Part shown: in pieces, positions 1-5,678 of the stretch
How positions within the stretch are numbered: the stretch's first letter is position 1
How the letters are laid out: every line of letters begins with the position of its first letter
From: an uncultured Capnocytophaga sp.
GTDB lineage: Bacteria > Bacteroidota > Bacteroidia > Flavobacteriales > Flavobacteriaceae
Assembly (NCBI GenBank): GCA_915070235.1
Contig: CAJZFM010000151.1
Span: 1-5,678, forward strand
DNA: 5,678 bases
Reading direction: 5' to 3'
Translations under genes and position numbers: made by a program
The notes under the pieces: model-generated
What the model saw: only the letters and a program-made list of their open reading frames with translations
Database searches by the model: none
Told to the model about the DNA's origin: nothing

Positions 1-15
1 TACTAAAATCAAAAC

Positions 16-225
16 TTACAGCAAACATAATTCTTCTTCATTAACTAATCTAAAAAGACATTCCCTTTCAAAGAAGACATCACCATCTTTGGTTTGTACA
101 AACAAAACAATCCCTACATAAGGGTTATACTCTATTTCAATAATAGTGCCTTCTATCCAATCTATTTGATGAGTTACTTCTGGAGAAATTAGAACTGTAT
201 CTCCTTTTTTAAATATTGTCCTCAT
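16..225 (-). CDS. small hypothetical protein, probable SH3/KOW-like beta-barrel
   Basis: I do not recognise the family. The 69-residue product begins MRTIFKKGDTVLIS and contains alternating hydrophobic strands (DTVLI, WIEGTIIEIEY, VGIVLFVQT, DVFFERECLFRLV) separated by short turns such as TKDGD. This layout (KKGDxV near the start, then xxGTIxxI, then a DGD turn) is typical of small SH3/KOW/Tudor-like barrels, so a nucleic-acid or protein-binding role is possible, but that is inference. There is no signal peptide or membrane segment, so it is likely cytoplasmic. I chose the ATG at 225 rather than the in-frame TTG at 246 because the TTG lies inside a good -7 promoter element (244-251), and the bases before the ATG are A-rich as is usual in this phylum. 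The gene sits 111 bp beyond the susD stop, on the far side of a terminator, so it is probably not part of the susCD operon. Confidence 0.7.
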   Translation of the reverse strand: MRTIFKKGDTVLISPEVTHQIDWIEGTIIEIEYNPYVGIVLFVQTKDGDVFFERECLFRLVNEEELCLL

Positions 226-243
226 CTGTTTTTTATTTTGGTA

Positions 244-251
244 CAAATTTA
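244..251 (-). promoter_or_regulatory. candidate Bacteroidota -7 promoter element for the small gene
   Basis: On the minus strand these bases read TAAATTTG, a full match to the Bacteroidota primary-sigma -7 consensus TAnnTTTG. The element lies about 18 bp before the ATG at 225, which would give a short leader. No TTG or TTTG -33 box is visible at the expected distance upstream (about 270-276), so the promoter may be weak or depend on an activator. An 8-bp match with two free positions can occur by chance in AT-rich DNA; its place between a terminator and a start codon is what supports it. Confidence 0.45.
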
Positions 252-295
252 CGAATTATTCGCCCATGTTGAGCTATGGAATATTATTTTTTTGT

Positions 296-328
296 AAAAA
301 GAGGCTACCACATTGATAGCCTCTTTTT
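296..328 (-). terminator. intrinsic terminator ending the susCD operon
   Basis: A perfect 12-bp inverted repeat (296-307 with 317-328; AAAAAGAGGCTA against TAGCCTCTTTTT) encloses a 9-nt loop. In the minus direction it begins 8 bp after the susD stop codon, and the descending arm ends in five T, which is the layout of a Rho-independent terminator. The other strand also ends in a run of six T, so it could work in both directions. It separates the susCD pair from the small gene downstream. Confidence 0.88.
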
Positions 329-336
329 TATAGTTA

Positions 337-1884
337 TTACCAACCTGGGTTTTGACTCCAGCGACCTTTTTCAAAATTGATGTCGGCAGCTGGAATAGGC
401 CAGGTGAGTTTGTAATTGCCAGCAGGGATATTAAGCTGATAATACTCCTGAGCTGGAGAGGAGAAAATCGCCTCTACATTCTGCGGGGTACCTCTGACTA
501 CGCCTAAGCCCCAACGCTTGATGTCGTGTAAGCGGAAGCCCTCAAAGGCTAATTCGCGGTTGCGCTCATTCTGTATCTCTGTCAGTAGTGCCTGACCTGT
601 AGCGGTAACAGAGGTAGCTCTTAAGATACGTGCTCTTCGGAGTGCATTGAGATATACCTTGGCATTAGCCTCATCACCATTGTGGTAAGCCGCTTCAGCT
701 GCAATGAGGTATTGCTCGGCTATACGGAACAATTTCGGTTTGTGCATATAGGTAGGTAGTCCTGAAGAACTGGTTTTTAGGTTATTGTTATCTGGATATT
801 TGGTAACCAAATAAATATTCCTATAGGCGGTACTTCCGTAATCTACAAAGAGTTTTTGGAGAAAAACTTTTTTCCTATAATCGGTATCTTGAAATAAATC
901 CACGAAAGCCTGTGTAGGGATATAGCTCGGATTATAGAGGAAACGACGCTGACGACGGTCATAGTTATTAGCTCCTATATAGATATCATTAGCCTTAGGA
1001 AGCTCATCACTTCCGCCCAAGGTAAAGCTTGCAGGTGCTTTGGCAAAGAGCTGAGTGATGCTCTCTTTGTCATCATCTTCTTTCCAAATCGCCTCCAAAG
1101 CACTCTGTGTGGTAGCCAGTGGGTATTTTCCTCCATCTATAAGGGATTTTGCCGTAGTATAAGCCTCTTGCCATGCCCCTTGGTAGAGCAGCACACGTGC
1201 CTTGAGCGCTTTAGCAGCATCTGCGGTAAAAGTCGTAGCTCCTACTGTTCCTGCAGTTTCGGACAAAAGCTCTTCGGCACGAGCGATGTCCTCCAAGATA
1301 AACTCATAAGTCTCTTTCAGTGTACTGGGTGCGGGAAAGTTGGACACCTTGAACTCTCTTAGGATTGGCAATCCATAAGAGGAAGAGGCATCGTAAGCCC
1401 CACAGAAGTGTGTTACCAAATAAGTATAATAGTAGGCACGCCCTAAGTGGAGTTCGCCCAAGTTACGCTGAATTTGGGCGCGCTCAGTACGTTCTCTCTC
1501 TTGAGCTATGGGCACCTTAGGAATCCCATTGAGCGCTATATTAATATCCTGAATCGCTCTGTAATGAGCCATCCAAATGGCAGCGGTGGTACTATTGGAA
1601 GAAGTGAAGTCCGTCCAGCGGTGCAATTCGGGGAGGATTTCGTTGTTACGACGAACGGCATTGAGGAAATCGGCCTGTACATCGGAGCTATACATGGTAT
1701 TTCCATAAGTATTATCACGCAATCCGTCATACATTCCATTGACCCAATACTGAGCGTCCTCCACACTGAGGAATGATTTCTGCTCACTCAGCTCATTGAA
1801 GGGCTCTTGCTCTAACTTGACACAGCTCTGCAAGGAGAGCGCCGCAAGGGTATATAGTGGTAATTTGTTAAGTATCTTTTTCAT
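337..1884 (-). CDS. SusD/RagB-family nutrient-binding outer-membrane lipoprotein
   Basis: This is the surface lipoprotein partner of the SusC transporter, and by family knowledge it forms a lid that captures substrate over the barrel. The 515-residue length is usual. Residues 1-20 form a lipoprotein signal peptide ending LSLQS, followed by the lipidated Cys21. CVKLEQEP then gives the usual SusD start with acidic residues after the cysteine, as in lipoprotein surface-export signals. The N-terminal SusD-like region includes VEDAQYWVNGMYDGLR (41-56), the helix GRAYYYTYLV (148-157) and a TPR-like pair at 220-256 (AAKALKARVLLYQGAWQEA). The C-terminal RagB/SusD region has FRIAEQYLIAAEA (386-398), ERNRELAFEGFRLHDIKRWG (440-459), and the family ending WPIPAADIN...QNPGW. 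The ATG lies 6 bp after the susC stop (AAAGCA between them), so the two are co-transcribed and probably translationally coupled. The ligand cannot be told from sequence, and no glycoside hydrolase is next to it. Confidence 0.96.
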   Translation of the reverse strand: MKKILNKLPLYTLAALSLQSCVKLEQEPFNELSEQKSFLSVEDAQYWVNGMYDGLRDNTYGNTMYSSDVQADFLNAVRRNNEILPELHRWTDFTSSNSTTAAIWMAHYRAIQDINIALNGIPKVPIAQERERTERAQIQRNLGELHLGRAYYYTYLVTHFCGAYDASSSYGLPILREFKVSNFPAPSTLKETYEFILEDIARAEELLSETAGTVGATTFTADAAKALKARVLLYQGAWQEAYTTAKSLIDGGKYPLATTQSALEAIWKEDDDKESITQLFAKAPASFTLGGSDELPKANDIYIGANNYDRRQRRFLYNPSYIPTQAFVDLFQDTDYRKKVFLQKLFVDYGSTAYRNIYLVTKYPDNNNLKTSSSGLPTYMHKPKLFRIAEQYLIAAEAAYHNGDEANAKVYLNALRRARILRATSVTATGQALLTEIQNERNRELAFEGFRLHDIKRWGLGVVRGTPQNVEAIFSSPAQEYYQLNIPAGNYKLTWPIPAADINFEKGRWSQNPGW

Positions 1885-1890
1885 TGCTTT

Positions 1891-4800
1891 TTAAAATTTA
1901 AGTTCAACCCCGAAAGAAAACTGACGAGAAGGTGGATAACCTCCCAAGGATATAGGATTAGAGAACTCAGGGTCTGCTCCTTCGTAATTGGTAAGCGTAA
2001 AGATGTTACGTGCTGTACCATAGAGACGTACTCCGCCAAAGAAACCTATCTGCTCGATCACCTCCTTAGGTAGGTTGTAGCTCAAGGATATACTCTTTAG
2101 GCGTAAGAAATCGGCCTTCTGTATCAGGCGAGAATCTCCTGAATAGATAAAGGTAGCTTCGGTAATCTTAGGGTGACGGGTATTGTCTCCAGCATTTTTC
2201 CAATAATCGAAAGCCTTACGGCTGATGTTACCAGAGGCAAAGGAACCAGGGTTTTCGCTATAGCGCATATCATTATTCACTTTCCAGTTACCCACAGTGA
2301 AAGAGAAATTCATATCCAAGCTAAAGGCACGGTAAGTAACTGTCCAACCGAAACCACCATTGAGTGGGGCATGCATCTTCTTACCTGTGGTCTGTGCCAA
2401 TTTGGGATTATAGGTAGTGGTTATCTGGTTATCATCGGTTTGGGTTTCCATTTTATCTTCACCAGGGAGGTACCACTGTGTAAGTCCTGTATTGGGATCT
2501 ACCCCCTTGCGCAATACAGCGGTATATTCCAAGGCACGACCTACCTTAAAGCCCAAGTTACTATTGAGACTCACGAGGGATTCGCGTCCTTCGAAGATCT
2601 CGGTAATCTTCTGTTGGTTATAGTTCATATTGAAGTAAGGGCGTACGCTTAGGTTGTTACCCTCATCATAATACACACGAGAGGAGATACTTACATCAAT
2701 CCCTTGGTTTTGCATTCCTCCAGCGTTTCCATAGAGTTGGGTACGTCCGCTGGTAGAATTGTTATCTCGGTAAGCCAATACATCGTAGGTACGACGGTGG
2801 TAGTACTCCACATTGAGTGAGGTATTATGTAGGATCACCGCATTGAGTCCCACGCTTGTTTTCTTTTGTTCTTCCCAACGAATATCAGGATTTCCTATGC
2901 GGCTAAGGGTATAACCTATCTGAGAATTGTATAGTTGAGAAGGGCTTACTACGTTGATATTGCTGTAGTTAAGTCCGCCCGCATTTCCAGAAATCCCTGT
3001 ACTAAAGCGTAAGTTAAGGTCGGTAAGCCATTTTACATTTTCAAGGAAAGCCTCTTTTTTGAGTTTCCACATAGCCCCTACTGCCCAGAAGTTGGCATAG
3101 CGGTTGTTCTCTCCAAAGTTAGACGAACCATCACGACGACCAGAAAGGTCTAAGAAATAACGATTCAGGTAATCATATTCTAATCGTGCAAAATAGGAGT
3201 TGAAAGTGCTTACTGTCTTGCTATCACCTGTTGCCACTTCCTTAGTCCCATGAGAGAGCATAGAAAGCCCATCGGAAGGCTGTCCTGTGGTACGAGATTC
3301 CAAGGCCTTATAGATATTCTCAATAGACTCCTGTCCTAAAAGGGCGGTAAAGCTATGAGCATTGCCCAGCATAAACTTGTATTCTAAGGTATTGGTAAAG
3401 GTCTTTCTATACGACTTATCATAAGAGACCTGTGTGTAAGCCGTGTTCTCATAACCAAATTGGTAATCGGTGAAGGAACGCAAGTGCTTCTGTTGAGATT
3501 CTCCATCGCTGTATTGTACCCCTGCTTGGGTCTTGAATACCAACTTCTTGATAGGCTCAATTGTCAAATACCCTATAGGCATTACATCGGTTCCATAGGA
3601 AGCTGAAGGATTCTTTTCAGCCTCATACTCAGGGTGATAGAATCCTGTGGCTCGTCCTGTAAGTCCTCTGATAAAGTTCTTACGAGTACCATCGGGATTG
3701 GTAGGGCTATACAGAGGTAAGGCCAATACCCTTGCCCCTGAGGTGGTTGAGCGTCCGCCCTCTCTTTCGCTATAGCCTACAGAGAGAGATAGCCCTGCTT
3801 TGAGCCAACTGTTGATACGAGTATCCACATTGGTGTTGAGATTATAGCGGTGATAATCTACAGAAGGAGCGGTAGATCCTTCCTGCTTTAGGTAACCTGC
3901 AGAAAGGTAATAGGTAGTAGAGGCCGTTCCTCCAGAGACAGAGACATCGGTACGGGTAGTAGGTACGAAGTCACGGAAGAAGATTTTGTCCCAACGTGTA
4001 TTATAAGGATTTTCGGCCAAGATTTTCTCAATAGCTGCTTGAGTCTGTGCTGGTGTATTCCCTGACACTCCAGCGGCAGAGCGGATAGCCGCAGGGTCAC
4101 GCTGTGCCCAGAAATCCAAGTATTCACGAGGGGTCATCATATCATCGAAGAAGCGGCGGCTGGCACTGGTTATGGCATTGAACCCCACTTGGTGGCTTAC
4201 ACTGATGTAGGTTTGCTCATTGTATTTACCACGCTTGGTAGTGATGAGAATCACCCCATTGGCAGCACGAGACCCATAGATAGAGGTAGAAGCTGCATCC
4301 TTGAGTACGGTAACACTCTCTATATCATTGGGGTTGAGATCCGTCATAATCCCTGAACTTACCTGCATTCCATCTACTATATAGAGCGGTGTCTGGTTAG
4401 ATACACTTCCCTTAAGCGCCGACTGGAAGTTGTTAAACCCATGAATCAGTACGCTGGAAGCATCACCTGGTCGCCCTGAGCCTGTGGTAACCACCATACC
4501 CGCTACACGCCCTGCGAGTGCATCCATGGCATTGGCATCGGGGGTACGAGCGATTTCCTGCCCTTGTACTGTTGCCACTGAGGCCACTGTCTTGCTCCCT
4601 ACCTTAGGCGCTCCATAGCCAGTGAAGACAAGGCCTGTGTCTATTTCTTGTACATCGTCCTGAAGCACCACATTGATCACCGTATTCTTTTTGGTCACGG
4701 GTTTCTCTACAGGCTTCATCCCCAAGAAAGAGTAGTAGAGCACATCGCCCACATTGGCCTCAATCGTATAAGCTCCCTTATCGTTGGTTGTAGCCCCACG

Positions 4801-4947
4801 GCTGGTACCTTTGATAAGGATATAAGTACCCAAGACAGGTTCGCCTTGGGCATCCTTTACCGTCCCTGTAACGGTAACTTTTTGCGCTAAAGCCGCTTGC
4901 ACAGCTATGATAAACAACGCAAATACATAGAAAAACTTTAATCTCAT
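1891..4947 (-). CDS. SusC/RagA-family TonB-dependent outer-membrane transporter
   Basis: This outer-membrane barrel imports the substrate captured by SusD, using TonB-ExbBD energy. The 1018-residue length is normal for SusC. Residues 1-21 form a Sec signal peptide with the likely cut ALA|Q. Residues 23-97 are a carboxypeptidase-regulatory-like beta-sandwich (VTGTVKDAQGEPVLGTYILIKG), the usual SusC N-terminal extension. The segment around 100-112 (EIDTGLVFTGYGA) sits where the TonB box is expected. The plug spans about 113-240, with DALAGRVAGM (143-152), the SusC signature PLYIVDGMQ (187-195) and LKDAASTSIYGSRAANGVILITTKRG (215-240, shown in part). The rest is the beta-barrel, ending in the outer-membrane-type strand FSFGVELKF with terminal Phe. 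No STN signalling domain is present, so control through an anti-sigma partner is unlikely. The plug has IHGFNNF where the family usually has an R-G pair. The ATG at 4947 is fixed by the signal peptide. Confidence 0.97.
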   Translation of the reverse strand: MRLKFFYVFALFIIAVQAALAQKVTVTGTVKDAQGEPVLGTYILIKGTSRGATTNDKGAYTIEANVGDVLYYSFLGMKPVEKPVTKKNTVINVVLQDDVQEIDTGLVFTGYGAPKVGSKTVASVATVQGQEIARTPDANAMDALAGRVAGMVVTTGSGRPGDASSVLIHGFNNFQSALKGSVSNQTPLYIVDGMQVSSGIMTDLNPNDIESVTVLKDAASTSIYGSRAANGVILITTKRGKYNEQTYISVSHQVGFNAITSASRRFFDDMMTPREYLDFWAQRDPAAIRSAAGVSGNTPAQTQAAIEKILAENPYNTRWDKIFFRDFVPTTRTDVSVSGGTASTTYYLSAGYLKQEGSTAPSVDYHRYNLNTNVDTRINSWLKAGLSLSVGYSEREGGRSTTSGARVLALPLYSPTNPDGTRKNFIRGLTGRATGFYHPEYEAEKNPSASYGTDVMPIGYLTIEPIKKLVFKTQAGVQYSDGESQQKHLRSFTDYQFGYENTAYTQVSYDKSYRKTFTNTLEYKFMLGNAHSFTALLGQESIENIYKALESRTTGQPSDGLSMLSHGTKEVATGDSKTVSTFNSYFARLEYDYLNRYFLDLSGRRDGSSNFGENNRYANFWAVGAMWKLKKEAFLENVKWLTDLNLRFSTGISGNAGGLNYSNINVVSPSQLYNSQIGYTLSRIGNPDIRWEEQKKTSVGLNAVILHNTSLNVEYYHRRTYDVLAYRDNNSTSGRTQLYGNAGGMQNQGIDVSISSRVYYDEGNNLSVRPYFNMNYNQQKITEIFEGRESLVSLNSNLGFKVGRALEYTAVLRKGVDPNTGLTQWYLPGEDKMETQTDDNQITTTYNPKLAQTTGKKMHAPLNGGFGWTVTYRAFSLDMNFSFTVGNWKVNNDMRYSENPGSFASGNISRKAFDYWKNAGDNTRHPKITEATFIYSGDSRLIQKADFLRLKSISLSYNLPKEVIEQIGFFGGVRLYGTARNIFTLTNYEGADPEFSNPISLGGYPPSRQFSFGVELKF

Positions 4948-4966
4948 TTCTGTAGTTTTGAGGTGG

Positions 4967-4998
4967 CAAATTTCCTAAAATAAAATGAAATTTCCAAA
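4967..4998 (-). promoter_or_regulatory. candidate susCD promoter (-33 and -7 elements)
   Basis: On the minus strand TTTG (4998-4995) is followed after exactly 20 bp by GAAATTTG (4974-4967). This resembles the Bacteroidota promoter pattern of a TTG/TTTG -33 box and a TAnnTTTG -7 box about 17-23 bp apart, with one mismatch (G for the first T). It would start transcription around 4960, giving a leader of about 15 nt before the susC ATG at 4947. An eight-A tract (5006-4999) lies directly upstream of the -33 box and could act like an UP element. The start itself is preceded by ACAGAA, with no clear Shine-Dalgarno sequence. Confidence 0.5.
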
Positions 4999-5018
4999 TT
5001 TTTTTTGGGGTTTCATCC

Positions 5019-5045
5019 ATTTGCCTATGTGTTAATTTGCCTATG
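5019..5045. repeat. 11-bp direct repeat upstream of the susC promoter
   Basis: ATTTGCCTATG occurs twice without mismatch, at 5019-5029 and 5035-5045, giving a 16-bp spacing of starts. The pair lies about 21-47 bp upstream of the candidate -33 box. Two same-direction half-sites on nearly the same helix face-to-face distance (about one and a half turns) just upstream of a promoter suggest a possible activator site. A shorter inverted match (ATTTGCC on the minus strand, 4971-4965) falls in the -7 region. The regulatory role is inference; the repeat itself is seen directly. Confidence 0.5.
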
Positions 5046-5130
5046 AGGGCATAAAACAACCCCTCTTATAAGATGTCATAAAATTGTTTCTCTACTACGC
5101 TGCCAAAGGCGACTCTTAAATAGCTTCATG

Positions 5131-5172
5131 TTTTCACTCTTCTCTTTTCATTTTTCATTTTTCACTCTTCAC
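5131..5172. repeat. 7-bp tandem repeat, six units
   Basis: Read on the minus strand this is six heptamers in a row of the form RTGAARA: GTGAAGA, GTGAAAA, ATGAAAA, ATGAAAA, GAGAAGA, GTGAAAA. The units differ only at a few positions. On the plus strand it is a pure pyrimidine tract broken only by regular A residues. It lies in the non-coding stretch between the right-edge frame and susC, and the TGA stop of the right-edge frame comes from its first heptamer. Simple repeats of this kind can change copy number by slippage. No promoter or RNA gene is visible in the rest of 5046-5130. Confidence 0.8.
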
Positions 5173-5678
5173 TTACAAAGAGGTGGCGGTCGTGAGCTTA
5201 TCAGCAGCTTTCTGTAGTCATTATGGTACCTATCTGCTGCATAGTGCCGTATCATAGGCGACCCAATCAAGGGGGTGTCCTTGTACAGGTGAGCTGTGAT
5301 ATAGGGGCACGGGTGACAAACCTTACGAGGCTTGGTCGCTTGGTTGCAGCTGCTATTAGCGTCCTTGATACAAGAGCGCTGACGACAAACCTTACGGGGT
5401 TTGGTCGTATGATAGGAAGGTTTTATAATTGTATGGTTTAGCTCCTGCTGAAATGGCTTCCCCTTTTTCTTCCAAGGAGAGGGGGCTACTAAAAAAGCTG
5501 GGGTATCTATTGGGGATTGAGGGGATTGAGGGGATTGAGGGGATTGAGGTTGAGCAGCTGCTGAACGATCTCCACGCTTCTGAAGCCAACCTTCTAAGCG
5601 CATAATCAGACGAATAGCCGCGATGCTTTGGCTAATGGTAGCCACTATGGTCTTCCCATTGCTCTCTATCGGCTCACG
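5169..5678 (-). CDS. unidentified protein, partial, entering from the right edge; repeat-rich C-terminal part
   Basis: The frame is open for 169 codons from the right edge to a TGA at 5169-5171. A GTG at 5645 is the first possible start, but the frame continues beyond it to the edge (REPIESNGKTIVATISQS...), so the true start is probably outside the window. The first ~40 visible residues look like ordinary protein, with an amphipathic helix (SIAAIRLIMRLEGWLQKRG). I do not recognise the family. After AAAQ comes a PQS-type tandem stretch encoded by a 9-bp repeat (5512-5547). The remaining ~110 residues are unlike a folded domain: they include a segment from an imperfect hairpin (PSPWKKKGKPF, 5460-5484) and two copies of TKPRKVC encoded by 24-bp palindromic repeats. 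That portion may be intergenic repeat DNA that happens to lack stops, or a tail extended by loss of a stop. There is no signal peptide in the visible part. I am fairly sure only that the frame near the edge is coding. Confidence 0.35.
   Translation of the reverse strand, partial: REPIESNGKTIVATISQSIAAIRLIMRLEGWLQKRGDRSAAAQPQSPQSPQSPQSPIDTPAFLVAPSPWKKKGKPFQQELNHTIIKPSYHTTKPRKVCRQRSCIKDANSSCNQATKPRKVCHPCPYITAHLYKDTPLIGSPMIRHYAADRYHNDYRKLLISSRPPPLCK
5315..5338. repeat. 24-bp imperfect palindromic repeat, copy A
   Basis: This copy matches the one at 5384-5407 in 22 of 24 positions, with starts 69 bp apart. The core AAACCTTACGAGGCTT (5318-5333) is a hairpin with a TACG loop; one A:C mismatch becomes a G:U pair when read as minus-strand RNA. 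Both copies look like variants of a palindrome AAACCTTACGAGGTTT. Small palindromes of this kind behave like REP or MITE-type intergenic repeats, but membership of a known family is inference and cannot be tested here. Confidence 0.6.
5384..5407. repeat. 24-bp imperfect palindromic repeat, copy B
   Basis: This is the second copy of the element at 5315-5338, in the same orientation. Its core AAACCTTACGGGGTTT (5387-5402) pairs AAACC with GGTTT, plus a U:G pair in plus-strand RNA. The two differences from copy A (positions 14 and 17 of the repeat) both fall at third codon positions of the minus-strand frame and keep TKPRKVC unchanged. With only two differences this is weak evidence for coding. 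Confidence 0.6.
5460..5484. other. imperfect hairpin
   Basis: CCCCT (5460-5464) can pair with AGGGG (5480-5484), and inside it TTCC (5470-5473) with GGAG (5476-5479), leaving a bulge of T-rich sequence. On the minus strand it reads CCCCTCTCCTTGGAAG and onward, resembling the C-rich/G-rich hairpin repeats common between genes in this phylum. There is no T run after it on either side, so I do not call it a terminator. Confidence 0.3.
5512..5547. repeat. 9-bp tandem repeat (four units), PQS-coding and G-quadruplex-prone
   Basis: GGGGATTGA occurs four times in perfect tandem on the plus strand, followed by a degenerate partial unit (GGTTGA). On the minus strand it encodes QSP units; because the unit is 9 bp, gain or loss of copies would lengthen or shorten the protein without shifting the frame. 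The four GGGG runs separated by 5-nt ATTGA loops (5512-5542) are a canonical intramolecular G-quadruplex motif, and a fifth GGGG run lies at 5500-5503. Perfect identity between units suggests recent expansion. Confidence 0.9.

Noticed and set aside
1447..1776. 109-codon plus-strand frame and an overlapping 83-codon minus-strand frame at 1536-1787
   Set aside because: Both are shadows of the susD gene, which has clear family motifs across this stretch.
2173..2652. 159-codon open frame on the plus strand
   Set aside because: It lies wholly antisense to susC, and its translation has no recognisable features; the susC frame explains the base composition.
4953..4960. TAGTTTTG, a consensus -7 match on the plus strand
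   Set aside because: No -33 box lies at the right distance and there is no plus-strand gene to serve; it runs antisense into the upstream region.
4778..5059. 93-codon minus-strand frame covering the susC start and its upstream region
   Set aside because: It overlaps the susC signal peptide and N-terminal domain in another frame, and the sequence looks non-protein-like.
5045..5065. GAGGG...CCCTC inverted repeat as a terminator
   Set aside because: The stem is only 5 bp with an 11-nt loop, and no T run follows on either strand.
4948..5130. Invertible promoter of the kind that switches some SusCD operons
   Set aside because: I found no long inverted repeats flanking the promoter; the only clear repeat there is direct, and no recombinase gene is present.
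5315..5407. Possible CRISPR array
   Set aside because: Only two 24-bp repeats with a 45-bp gap, internal mismatches, and no third unit or cas gene.
5315..5407. TKPR within the repeated TKPRKVC, matching the mammalian peptide tuftsin
   Set aside because: A four-residue match is expected by chance and comes from a palindromic DNA repeat.
5223..5441. 72-codon plus-strand frame with two TNLT..GR segments
   Set aside because: The repeated segments are just the 24-bp palindromic repeats, and the differences between copies change the amino acids in this frame.

Overview
The window looks like chromosomal DNA of a Bacteroidota bacterium. The reasons are a textbook SusC/SusD outer-membrane pair, Bacteroidota-type -7 promoter elements (TAnnTTTG-like), A-rich start regions without clear Shine-Dalgarno sequences, and very AT-rich intergenic DNA. 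The protein style and the lipoprotein N-terminus would fit a member of the Flavobacteriia such as Capnocytophaga, but that genus is an inference.

Layout: all credible genes are on the minus strand, so transcription runs from right to left. From the right edge there is (1) an open frame entering from outside the window (5678 to 5169) that encodes an unrecognised protein. Its first visible ~40 codons look coding, but the rest is built from repeats: a 9-bp tandem repeat (PQS-type units) and two 24-bp imperfect palindromes. (2) A non-coding stretch (4948-5168) holds a 7-bp tandem repeat, an 11-bp direct repeat and a likely promoter for the next gene. (3) A susC-type TonB-dependent transporter gene (4947-1891) is followed 6 bp later by (4) a susD-type surface lipoprotein gene (1884-337). 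(5) A strong 12-bp-stem intrinsic terminator (296-328) closes this two-gene operon. (6) A small gene (225-16) with its own candidate promoter encodes a 69-residue protein that is probably a small beta-barrel.

How it works together: by family knowledge, SusD is a lipid-anchored lid that captures a nutrient, usually a glycan and sometimes a peptide, above the SusC barrel. SusC then imports it using TonB energy. No enzyme, regulator, sigma or anti-sigma gene lies within the window, so the substrate cannot be told. The terminator straight after susD makes this a bare SusCD transporter, at least on its downstream side.

I found no convincing new system. The points most worth a second look are the repeat-laden unknown frame at the right edge, whose 9-bp repeat also forms a canonical G-quadruplex motif, and the paired 11-bp repeat upstream of the susC promoter, which could be a regulator-binding site.
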